Source: Dactylis glomerata
Taxonomy: Eukaryota > Streptophyta > Magnoliopsida > Poales > Poaceae
Direction of reading: 5' to 3'
NCBI GenBank assembly: GCA_007115705.1
Contig: QXEO01000548.1
Span: 10,342,139-10,406,138 of the forward strand
DNA: 64,000 nucleotides
The position numbers were made by a program, and so were the translations under genes. The notes below the pieces were generated by a model that was given only the letters and a program-made list of their open reading frames with translations, had not been told where the DNA came from and did not search any database. Position 1 is the stretch's first letter. Each line of letters begins with the position of its first letter. Below, in pieces: positions 53,076-62,960 of this stretch.

Positions 53076-55303
53076 CTACGCGTAAAAACGTCGTAGCTGT
53101 TCTGCGTTCCACGGGTTGCTCTCGTCCTTCCCAGTCTTCTTGTCTTGTAGTCGATATGCTCCTCCTGGTATTACTTCGGTGACGATGTAAGGTCCCACCC
53201 AAGGAGATTCCAATTTGCCGTGGCTGTCTTGCCTGAGTCGCAAAACAAGGTCTCCCACCACGAAGGATCGTGGACGAACTCGACTACTATGGTAGTTTCG
53301 TAGGCTTTGTTGATATTGCGTAGCCCTTTCTAATGCTTTGTCTCTTGCTTCATCCAGTGCATCGACATCATCTTGCAATGCCTCTGTTGACGTTGTCTCG
53401 TCATACGCTGTCACTCTTGGAGCCTCGTGCGTCACTTCGACTGGAAGCATGGCTTCGGCGCCATGGACCAGGAAAAAATGAGTTTCTTGAGTTGCTGCAT
53501 TAGGAGTAGTTCTTAGACTCCAAAGAACGGAGGGTAATTCTTCTACCCAAGCGCTCTTGGCTTTCTCAAGAGGTGCTAAGAGCCTTTTTTTATTCCACTA
53601 CATATTAAACCATTGGCTTTTTCGACTTGCCCGTTTGTCTTCGGGTGTGCCACAGATGCGAATTTTAGCTTGATCCCCAATCCTTCGCAGTAACTCTTGA
53701 ATTCCTTTGAAGTGAAGTTTGTCCCGTTGTCTGTTATGATGCTGTATGGTACACCAAAACGGAAAACTATTGACTTGATGAAGCTGATTGTTGCTGTAGA
53801 ATCTTGAGTTGTTACTGGGGCCGCTTCTACCCATTTGGTGAATTTATCGACTGCCACTAGCATGTAGACATGCCCTCCTGGCCATGATTTGTGCAACTTT
53901 CCCACCATGTCGAGGCCCCATTGTGCGAAGGGCCAGGATAATGGTATTGTTTGTAGCTCCGCTGCTAGTGCATGCGGTCTAGCTGCAAACCTTTGACATG
54001 CTTCACACTTTCGAACTATATCTTTTGCGTCCTCAATGGCTGTTAGCCAATAGAATCCTGCTCGGAAAGCTTTTACCGCTATTGCTCTGCTGCTAGCATG
54101 ATGGCCACATACTCCGCCGTGTATGTCTCTCAGGATTGCTTGCCCTTCCTGGGGCGTTACACAACGCTGTAAAACGCCGGTAATACTTCTCTTGTATAAT
54201 TTCCCCTCCAACACGACAAACGCTTTCGATCTTCGAGTTATCCTCTTAGCCTCCACTGCATCTTCTGGTAATTTTTTATTTATCATGTACGCGAGATATG
54301 GCTGCATCCATGTTTCTTCTATCATCATGATCTCCTCTGGTTCTGACGTAGCCCCCAAGCCTGCTGTAATAGTCGAACTTTTTCCACTTTTTATTGATCT
54401 TTCCACTATTTCCTCCCAAAATACTCCGGACGGCACAGGTAAACACTGTGACCCGATATTTGCTAAATTGTCGGCTTCTTCATTGTTGTTCCTGCTTACG
54501 TGCGAGACTTCGCATCCATCGAACGTTCCTTCTAGGTAATGGTACAAATTTTTGTAGGCCATCATGTTGTCATTGATTGTATCACATCTGTTCATGACTT
54601 GCTGAACAACAAGGTTGGAATCTCCAAATATTTTTAGGCGAGTTGCTCCACATGCTTTAGCCATTTTCATTCCACGCAACAAAGCCTCGTACTCCGCTTC
54701 GTTGTTGGAAGCCTGTGGAAAGCTCATCCTTAAGACGTACTTTAATTTGTCTCCATGAGGTGATATCAACACTACTCCTGCGCCTGCGCCTTGGACTCTC
54801 TTAGAACCGTCGAAGTACATTGTCCAAGTACTCGATAAATCTGGTGGTCCCGTGCTTTGCAGCTCGAGCCACTCTGCTGTAAAATCTGGCAAGACTTGCG
54901 ACTTGATCGCCTTCCTTTTTTCGTACGTGATGTCCATGGGAGATAACTCGATTCCCCACAAAGAGACACGTCCCGTTGCTAGAGGATTGTTCAATATATT
55001 CGATAGTGGTGCTTCATTGACCACTATAATTGGGTGCACCGCAAAATACTGTCGTAGTTTACGTGCGGTTGTGAAGACACTGTATGCCAACTTCTGATAA
55101 TGCGGGTACCTCTGTTTGGTTGGAGATAGCACTTCACTGATGAAGTATACCGGCCTCTGGACGCCATGAGCTTTTCCTTCTTCGCTTCGTTCGACTACTA
55201 GAGCTGTACTCACCACCTGATGGGTTGCGGCGATGTACAACAGCAGTGGCTCTTTCTCTTTTGGTGCGACCAGCACTGGTGGCGTGGAAAGCACTTTTTT
55301 CAA
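53076..55303 (-). pseudogene. Element D pol part 2: RNase H, second RNase H, integrase
   Basis: Numbered from 55303. The first RNase H covers about 20-140 (LLLYIAATHQVVSTALV, PVYFISEVLS, YSVFTTARKLRQYF). The second covers about 158-285, with WTMYFDGSKR, NNEAEYEALLRGM, IFGDSNLVVQQV and NNEEADNLA, so its acidic residues are kept. In integrase, GGVCGHH and CEACQRF bind zinc, and the catalytic residues are D465 (LDMVGK), D525 (TDNGTNF) and E561 (NGQVEKANG). The frame ends prematurely at 53576 and continues in another phase to 53076 (LERATQYQQSLRNYH, FVVGDLVLRL, ESPWVGPYIVTEV). The shift falls at an A-run near 53585-53592, so a one-base indel is likely. An in-frame TAA at 55306-55304 separates it from RT. 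Confidence 0.9.
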
Positions 55304-58111
55304 TTATGCAAACGCTGCGTCTGCTTCTTCTGTCCACTCAAATTTATCGTCTGACTTCTTCATAAGTGTATAAAAAGGAAGCGCCTTCTCCCCTAGTCGA
55401 GCAACGAAGCGACTTAGCGCCGCGACACGTCCTGCCAACTTCTGTACGTCGTGGAGTTTCGTGGGTTTCCCCATTGTTAGAATTGCTTGAATCTTCTCTG
55501 GATTTGCCTCTATTCCTCGTGCTGATACCAAGAACCCCAAAAGTTGCCCTGCTGACACTCCGAAGGAACACTTTGTCGGGTTCAGCTTAAGCTTGTATTT
55601 ATTCAGGTTGTCGAAGGTTTCCGCTAAGTCGCCGATTAAGGATTTCTCTTCTCTTGTTGTGATGACTACATCATCAATGTAGACTTGGATATTGCGTCCT
55701 ATTTGGCTTCCGAGGCAGTTTTGCATCATCCGCTGATAAGTTGCTCCTGCATTTTTTAGGCCGAAAGGCATTACCTGGTAGCAAAATACTCCGTATGGTG
55801 TGATGAAGGCCGTTTTTTCTTCGTCCTCTTTCTTCAATTTGATCTGATTGTAACCAGAATATGCGTCAAAAAATGAAAGCCTTGCACATCCCGCTGTGGA
55901 ATCGATTATCTGATCGATGCGGGGTAGAGGGAAGGGATCCTTTGGACAGTGCTTATTGAGAGATGTATAGTCGACACACACTCTTTGCACGTCTGTATTC
56001 TTCTTGGGTACTATGACTGGGTTTGATACCCAACTCGAAGTTTTGATTTCTCTGATAAATCCGGCATTTTCTAGCCTGTGCAATTCTGACGCTATCGCCT
56101 TCCTTTTAGGTTCATCAAATCGCCTCAATGGTTGCTTGACTGGTTTTGCCTTGGGATCTACATTTAGTGCGTGCTCGACGAGTTCCCTGGGAACCCCTGG
56201 CATGTCCGATGGACACCAGGCAAAGATTTCCCAGTGCTCACGGAGGAACTCGACGAGCGCGCCTTCCTATGCGGGATCCAGGTTCACCGCAATTGATGTT
56301 GTCTTATTTGGATCCGTAGGGTGGACCTGAATTTTCTTCGAGTCCTGCGTTGTGTCGAAAGCCTTATCTGGTAGGGATCGTCCAACGTCGGGTAGCACAT
56401 TATGATCCGTTTCTCCTTTCAACCTCTCATATTCTGCTGTTATGCCGAAAGTTTGCGCCATCCTGTTGAATTCTCTGTCGCATGTGTTGGCTACTTCAAA
56501 GCTCCCTTGTACCGTAATTGTTCCTTTGGGCCCTGGAATTTTTAATGTGAGATACGCGTAGTGTGGTACTGCCATGAATTTTGCAAATGCTGGGCGCCCC
56601 AGGATTGCATGATATTGTGATGGCCAGTCCATGACTTCGAACTCCAGCTTCTCTCTTCTATAATTTTCGCTGCTGCCGAAGCAGACATCGAGTTCTATCC
56701 TTCCCAAAGGGTAGTTTGCTGCTCCTGGTACTATTCCGTGGAAAGAGCAATCTGTTGGCTTCAGACTCGCCAGTGAGATGCACATTGCCTTTAGTGTTCT
56801 AGCATATATTAAGTTTATGCCGCTCCCTGCATCCATGAACACTCTTCCGACGTCGTACCCTCCTATTTGCGCTTTTAGAACCATAGGCGAGTGTCCCGGC
56901 CTGGGAACTTTCTTTGGGTGGTCCTCTCTATTGAACTTGACTGGTTGCTCTGACCACCGTAGGTACTCTGTGGTAGCTAGTGGCGATGATATTGCTAGGT
57001 TTACTTGCCTAGATATGCTCTTTCGCTCTTTCTTTGACTTGGGCACCGGTTGAATCATGGCTGATATGTATACTTTTGACTCTAGGTGCTTTGCTAGTCT
57101 TTGCATTTGATATCCTTGACTTCCACGTCTTTCTCCTTGCCTTCCTTCTCGGCTTGAGCCCATGGCGCCTTGCAACCTTAGGAATGTTCTGCAATCCTTC
57201 ATCTGGTGATTTGAGACCCTTTTCCCGTCGAGATACGCGTAGTGGATTCGACAAGGTCCGTATAGCATATCCTCGGCCGAAGGACCAGAGTATCTTGATT
57301 TCTCTTCTCCTTTTGCCTGAAAACTCCTACTTTCATGCCCTTCCTCTTCTTCTAGTGTCTAACCCGCGGCTACCTGATTTCGCCTTCCTTGGTTACCCCC
57401 GCTGCGGCGTCGTCTCCTCTGTCGACTTATTCTGTCAACTTCTGGCGAACGTCCTCTTTTATTGTTATACGCGTCCTCTCCATCAGCGAATTTGTTGGCT
57501 TGTTCCATTAGCTCAGCTACCGTCGTAGGTCTTGTTCTTCCTATTTCTTCCACCAGATCTGAGCGACGAAGCCCTTCCGAAAGGGCGTCTATTGCTCGTT
57601 AGTCAGAGACGTCCTCTGCTGAGTTTTTGATTGTACTCCAGCGTTGTATATAAGAACGTAGCGTTTCACCTTTCTTCTGCACACATGCTTTGACTTCTTC
57701 TAGTGATGCTGGGCGTTTGTAGGTGGAACGAAAATTTCTTGTGAATTGACTTTCGAGTTCCCCCCAGCTTCCAATGGATTTGTCGGGTAGGGTGTTCAAC
57801 CAGGACCGGGCGGCGCCGGTGAGGTGCAGCTGCAAACTTTGCATTGCAGTCGCCTTTGTTCCCCCTAGTATCTGCACTGCCTGTAGATAATCTGATAACC
57901 ATAAGGTGGGTTCCTGTGACCCGTCGTATTTATTCTGGCCGTGTGGTAGTTTAACTCCTTTGGGTACCCGCGTTTTGCGAACCCTGCGGGTAAAGCATAA
58001 CGCACCCATATCTTTATCGTCGTCTTCATAATTCTCTTCCCTCCAAGCATGTCGCGATTTATTTACTCGAGCTTGTGCTATTATACTTCTTGCATCTTCT
58101 TTCTTTTTCTA
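55304..58111 (-). pseudogene. Element D gag core, protease and RT
   Basis: One reading phase from 58108 to 55307, with in-frame stops at 57601-57599 (TAA), 57361-57359 (TAG) and 56269-56267 (TAG), and TAA at its end (55306-55304). The gag core is at about 57930-57600 (AMQSLQLHLTGAARSWLNTL, ELESQFTRNFRSTY). The protease motif DAGSGINL is near 56820-56835. The RT has RVCVDYTSLNKHCPKDPFPL, FFDAYSGYNQI, VMPFGLKNAGATYQRMM and YIDDVV near 55668-55680. The stop at 56269, between protease and RT, may reflect decay or the gag-pol junction; Tat elements sometimes have an intron or stop there. Confidence 0.88.
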
Positions 58112-58574
58112 CTGCTTTTCCTCTTCTGATGACTCGCCGTAGTCGTAGTCTGTGTGATTGTATCTGAACTTCTCCTTGTGACTTGTCGACTTTATCTCTG
58201 GGCCTTGTTCCCTGATCTTACCTTCTACTATTCCGAGGCTTCGTATCGCGGCTCGGTGCATATCTTCTCGCGGGTCTCCATGCTTCGGTCTTGTGGCTAG
58301 TAAATATGCTTGTGCTGCTGCCAATGCCGCCTCTGGCGTTTTTTGTATCAGGTCATCTTCCTCCTCTTCTAGCTGCGGGGTGGGGCTCTCCGAGTACCCT
58401 TCTTCTCTACCGCGTGCTATCACCCCCCTGTTATGTTTTGGATCTCCGCGCCTTTCTCTGCTATATTCTGAATCTTCACTATAGTCTTCCCAGTATTCCT
58501 CCCTTGATATACTGTTGTTGTCTTGAAACATCATGTCTCTTTCCTCCCTTAGTTTCTTCTTGTGTTGGTATAAT
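58109..58574 (-). pseudogene. Element D gag N-terminal part, cut by Sirevirus C
   Basis: An open stretch of about 154 codons ending at TAG 58111-58109. It is strongly charged: QHKKKLREERDMMFQDN, EYWEDYSEDSEYSRERRG and an acidic EEEEDD segment. Then comes AALAAAQAYLLATRPKHGDP. The frame opened further back to 58594 runs into the LTR of element C and is not real there. Phase is shared with the gag core downstream. Confidence 0.78.
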
Positions 58575-59766
58575 TGAACGGATCGTATGGGCACCTAGAG
58601 GGGGGGGGGTGAATAGGTGCTACTCAAATTTTAATTCTTTTTCAATTTAGGCTTGACACAAAAGGTAAATTCTCTAGATATGCAACTAAGGTGAATTTAC
58701 CTATATGTCAACAAGCAAGCTAAGCAAGATACAAGTAGTAAAGGCAATAAAGGATAGAGGTAACCGAGAGTGGAGCACACGGAGACACGGATGTAATTCC
58801 CGTAGTTCCTTCCTTTTTAGGGGAAGTACGTCTACGTTGGAGGGGTGTGGTTGCCACCAAGGCCTAACCAACGCCACAAAGGCTCACCCTATTCTCCGGT
58901 GCAAGCTTCCGCCACAAAGGCCTAGCTCACTTTCCACTAAGGGATTCCTCAAGGCGGAATCGGCCTTTACAAAACTTGGGGCACAACTCCACAACTGAAT
59001 TGGAGGCTCCCAAGCACCACAAAGATCTCAATCAACAAGTATCAAGATTTCTATCACACAAACAAGGTCAAGGGACACAAGGGAACCCAAGACCAAAGGG
59101 CCCTCAAGCAAATGAGAGGGGAAATCAAATCGCTTCGGTGAGGATGTAGATCAAGGCCTTCTCCTTCGATTCTCCAAAGGTCAAGAGCTTTGGTGGGTTG
59201 AGGGAGGAGATCTTGTGAAATTGGTGGCTCCAAAATGGTGTTCTTCTTGCACAGCTCGAGCAGCTTGAGGTGGAAGAAGGGGAGGGGTATTTATAGCCCC
59301 TCCCAAAATGTAGCCGTTGCTGACTTGGAGGGGCGGATTATCCGGCCCCTGGCCGGATTATCCGCCCCCCCTATCTGGGTGACGCCGCTTCAGGTCCTTA
59401 GCCGAATTTGGGGTCGACTTCGGGGGGGGGGGGCGGATTATCCGGCCCCTGGCCGGAATATCCGGCCCCCCCTATCTGGGTGACGCCGCGATAAGTCCTT
59501 AGTCGTTTTGAGCTCTCGCCTGGGGGGGCGGATTATCCGGCCCCTGGCCGGAATATCCGGCCCCCTATACTGGGTGACGCCGAGCCAGGGACTTAGCCGT
59601 TTTTCGGCCACTCCCCGAGGGGGCGGATTATCCGGCCACCCCTGGCCGGATAATCCGGCCTGGCATTTCTTCATCTGATAATCCTGCACAACTTAGCACA
59701 CACTTAATATCCCTAATGTTGTTATCTAACACACAAAATCTGAGGGAAACAAAGTTTGCACTTTCA
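58575..59766 (-). repeat. Sirevirus C 3' LTR, 1192 bp
   Basis: Minus-strand start TGAAAGTGCAAACTTTG (59766) and end CGATCCGTTCA (58575). The core promoter TATAAATA is at 59295-59288. The 17-mer CAGCAACGGCTACATTT shared with the A/B LTR is at 59322-59306, and the palindrome array lies beyond it. Confidence 0.88.
59331..59662. repeat. CCGGATTATCCGG-type palindrome array in the C LTR
   Basis: Eight or so copies of CCGGATTATCCGG, CCGGAATATCCGG and CCGGATAATCCGG, often paired as GGGGCGGATTATCCGGCCCC, sit directly upstream (minus sense) of the LTR core promoter. The same units occur at 61953-62001 and 62363-62440. Confidence 0.9.
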
Positions 59767-59780
59767 ATCTCCCCCTTTTT
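59767..59780 (-). promoter_or_regulatory. Sirevirus C LTR-adjacent polypurine tract
   Basis: On the minus strand AAAAAGGGGGAGAT directly precedes the LTR start. Bases 59781-60232 between it and the earlier PPT-like motif are noncoding. Confidence 0.88.
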
Positions 59781-60295
59781 GGTGTTAGATGACAACACTA
59801 GGATTTGCAAGAAAGATCGAATATTTCAAACAACAAATATTTGAGCAAGATAAAAAAGCTCCCCCTAGATGTGTGCAACTTCACCAATGAGTTTAGAGGA
59901 GACATACCATTGCATAGATAACTCAACCATTATGGAATTCCGAATATGATAATACGATATACCGGACAATAATTCCATAGGCATCTCACCAATAACCATG
60001 AGCTCAAAGAGACATAAGTGAACAACACATAATGATCCACATAGCATATTAAGAACATATAACATAGTCTCATACACCACATGGTAGCAAATAAACGACA
60101 CGAAGTTCAACCACACACAAAGTTCAACTTAAGACGAACGAAATAAGAAGAAACAGAAGCGCCAAAGAATGATAAGCGCGCAAGCTTGTGTTTCCACCCA
60201 TGCAAATCCCGTAATATTCCTAATAGAACTACTTCTCCCCCTTTGGCATCAAGACACCAAAAAGGGAGAAGAGCGATGCTACACGTCCCGAGGAA

Positions 60296-62164
60296 TCAAT
60301 CCTCCAAGTCATCGAAGTCGCCGGTGTCCACATCATCATAATCTCCTTCATCACCCTCATCATCTCCAGCATCTTCATCCTCGGCCTCAAAGTCCTCCTC
60401 AGCAACAAAGTCCTCCTCACCTCCTGCGGGAGCATCTGGAGCATCAAAGAGATGCTTCTGCATATCCACCCAGTTGTAGCGATCGGTGTTCCAAGCATCA
60501 TAGGCCACAGGAGCAGTAGAAGTGGGATCGGCGGTCTGAGCACCACTGAGACGGTGAAGGATCAGCTGCTGAGTGTCCTGGATGCTCATCCTCTCAACAT
60601 AGGCCTGGTAGTTCTCACGGTGAATCTCTACCTTCATGCACAGAACATTCCGCTCAAACCAACTGAGCTTCTTGACCTCCCTGGACATAACAGATGCAGC
60701 AGACCTCTGATCACGGGCAGTAGCACTTGTCCTTGCATCAGCCATGAAAGTTCCTAGATAAGCAGCTGAAGGAGCAGATTTCGCCTTTCTCTTGACATAC
60801 ATCTTCTTGACAAGGTGCTCCACACAGTCATCATGGATATCATAATCTCCAAGGGCATGCTTGATGAGTAGCATGATATATGGAGCATATGGCACAGTGT
60901 TCCTCTGAATGATAGCATCCTTGATCTCATAGAAGATGAAATCCATCACATCAAGGGTAAAGTCCTCAGCAGGGTCAGTCGACGTGGCACACTCATGAGC
61001 AAAAGCAAGGAGGTCAACCAGAGAGGTGCGAATGGCATCATTGTTGCCACCACTAGGAGCAATGTTCTCCCTAAAAATGCGGACCAGCTGATCATAGAGC
61101 GGATGCAGTCCTTGGATGAAGCCCACAGTGCCGGTGGAGTCATAGAGATCATACAACTTATCTTTATCAGGCTTGGTCCCCGGATTGTGAATACGGCGAC
61201 CCACTGGAGTGTCTCCATTATACGCATACCCCAAGAGAGAGGCAAACGTAGCAAAGTCCGATGTACACTCATGCTCGCCGGTCATCCACTTCATAGACTT
61301 CTGATCATTTGGCAGGATCACTAGGGTGGCATAGAACTGCTTGATGAGACCAGGATTATAATTGCACTGAATGTTGGCCAACCCCATCAAACCCAACCTC
61401 TCAACCACAGAAACTGCTTCATCAAAATAAGACTTGCTGCGAAGGTGATCAAAATCAATTGGGTGCATTGGACGACAAGGATTCTTGAAAGGCTCATAAA
61501 TATCACGGAAAATCCCCCACTGTTCCTCATTCCAGAAACCACGGTCCTCAATGTCTTCATCTCTTGCAGTGGCATACCAATTGTTCCTCCGCACAAGAAT
61601 GTACTCGGCCTCTGGCATCTTCTTGTAGTCAGGACGAGTCGCTTTGCCCTTGCGACGACGGGCTTGAACCTTGGCAGCCTTCTCTTTCTCAGCTTTCCTT
61701 GCAGCCGCCCTCTGACGCTGGCGAATAACAACCTCATCAACTAGGACTCCTTCCTCATTCGGAATCAAACGGCGCTTGCGCTTCGGCAAACTCGAGTCAC
61801 CTGTGAAAGAGAGGTGCAAGGATAGCATGGGGGTAAGCGTATGCACACGAGTTACGGAAAGGATCAACGAATCATGAAATATGAACAAGCAAACTTCACC
61901 TAATGAACCAAATTGACAGTAGCAAGTATAAAAAGAGACTGAAAAAAAATCCCAGGCCGGATTATCCGGCCAGGGGGGGGGCGGATAATCCGGCCCCTCG
62001 AAAAATTCTTCTACAACTTGCTGCAGTGACCAATTTGATAGATCGGGGGAAGGATTCATACAACATGATTCATAATAGAGGAACACAACAACTAGAAGGC
62101 TAAATCACCAAGAACAAGCTAGGGTAAAATCACATCCTAGGAATAGAACAATACCCGCATCCAT
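60296..62164 (-). CDS. Sirevirus C third gene (env position), two exons, acidic C-terminus
   Basis: Proposed coding exons are 62164-62155 (ATG GAT GCG G) and 61800-60296, with an intron of 354 bp (GT at 62154-62153, TTTCACAG ending 61801), giving about 504 residues. The N-terminus is basic with a nuclear-localisation-like PKRKRR, then RQRQRAAARKAEKEKAAKVQ and RRRKGKATR. A globular middle contains KQFYATLVILPNDQ, MKWMTGEHECTSDF and FASLLGYAYNG, then KKLSWFERNVLCMKVEIH, and a tail made almost entirely of Asp, Glu and Gly. No membrane segment is seen in exon 2; hydrophobic residues in the unspliced frame upstream (62086-61801) belong to the intron. It matches the A protein in order and splice structure. 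A nuclear or nucleic-acid role fits better than an envelope role. Confidence 0.75.
61953..62001. repeat. CCGGATTATCCGG-type palindromes in the third-gene intron of C
   Basis: Two copies (CCGGATTATCCGG and GCGGATAATCCGG) flank a G-run inside the proposed intron, parallel to 7497-7590 in element A. Confidence 0.8.
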
Positions 62165-62338
62165 TGCGAAATCGGCTTGGTGAATGCCTTCCAGAGGAGG
62201 AGGAGAGCAACCTCCGAAGAAATCCGGCCAAGGGGTTGGCCGGAGCTCCGGCGGCGGCGACGGGAAGGAGGCGGCGGCGGCAGGGAACTGCTGGAAGGGG
62301 TGGGGAAGGAACTGCCCTAGGGCAGCCCGACCCTGCCC

Positions 62339-62346
62339 CTTATATA
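62339..62346 (-). promoter_or_regulatory. Internal TATA box of the Sirevirus C third gene
   Basis: Minus-strand TATATAAG about 175 bp before the ATG at 62164 is followed by a GC-rich leader (CAGTTCCTTCCCCACCCC and onward). Palindromes at 62363-62440 lie immediately upstream, the same order as in the LTR promoter. Confidence 0.65.
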
Positions 62347-62362
62347 CCCAGGTGCCACTTGG

Positions 62363-62440
62363 GCCGGATTATCCGGCCAGGAGGGGGCGGATAATCCGCC
62401 CCCCCGGATATTCCGCCCAGAGGGGCGGATATTCCGGCCT
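62363..62440. repeat. CCGGATTATCCGG-type palindromes upstream of the C third gene
   Basis: Four copies or variants (CCGGATTATCCGG, GCGGATAATCCGC, CCGGATATTCCGC, GCGGATATTCCGG) lie within 80 bp just upstream of the internal TATA box. From 62441 to 62891 no gene is seen. Confidence 0.82.
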
Positions 62441-62891
62441 GGGAGCCAGAAAACTGGCCAACTCAAAATTTTCAAAAACAGATGTTGTTTTGATGAAAAA
62501 TTTGAACTCATGTGCATGGATTAGATGTCTTGAGAGAGGATGGCTTAGGTGAGAGAGCAATCATGGAGTGGTTCTCGGCACTTAACATTGCAAGAGCAAA
62601 TCGACTAAAAATCCAATGCAAGTGCCTTCCCATATCAAAAATAAGAAATAACATCGAGAGAGAACACCAAAACCTCAAATAAGATATGCAATGAATCAAC
62701 TCTTCGAAAAGAAGAGGTCGGTGGCCGAAGCCACCATGTTTGAGTGTTATGGCATTGGACCGCGAAGATGTATCTTGAGTCCATAACCACTACTCGTCAT
62801 TGAAGCTCATATATCATAAAATGATATTAAGAGAATGATATGATTACTATTGGCATTATGGGGGGAGGGATAGCCCAATTAATTAGGACCG

Positions 62892-62901
62892 CACTCCCCT
62901 A
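62892..62901 (-). promoter_or_regulatory. Post-pol polypurine-like motif of C
   Basis: Minus-strand ATAGGGGAGTGCGGTCC, 60 bp after the pol stop. It equals the motif at 8443-8461 in element A apart from one G. Confidence 0.55.
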
Positions 62902-62960
62902 TTTCCATGCCCACACCTAAACCAAACATGTATTGAAATATAGGCGTATTTGCAAGATGT

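Larger units (their letters stand above)
50714..58574 (-). mobile_element. Ty3/gypsy retrotransposon D, Tat lineage, carrying an antisense gene
   Basis: On the minus strand the order is gag (from 58574, its start cut off), protease, RT, RNase H, a second RNase H, integrase to 53076, a 2-kb 3' region, a polypurine tract and a 336-bp LTR (51049-50714). Two RNase H domains in one polyprotein are characteristic of the Tat/Ogre lineage. The 3' region holds an AT-hook/B3 gene on the opposite strand. The polyprotein has five in-frame stops and a frameshift. Sirevirus C interrupts gag at 58575; the 5' LTR lies outside the window. Confidence 0.9.

Noticed and set aside
53580..53595. A-run in integrase of element D as a programmed frameshift site
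   Set aside because: It lies inside the integrase domain, where no programmed shift is expected, and the element has other disabling stops. A decay indel is simpler.
61801..62086. Hydrophobic N-terminal stretch (SVSFYTCYC region) as a signal peptide or membrane segment of an envelope protein
   Set aside because: It falls within the proposed intron, has no counterpart in element A, and is bypassed by the conserved 10-nt first exon.
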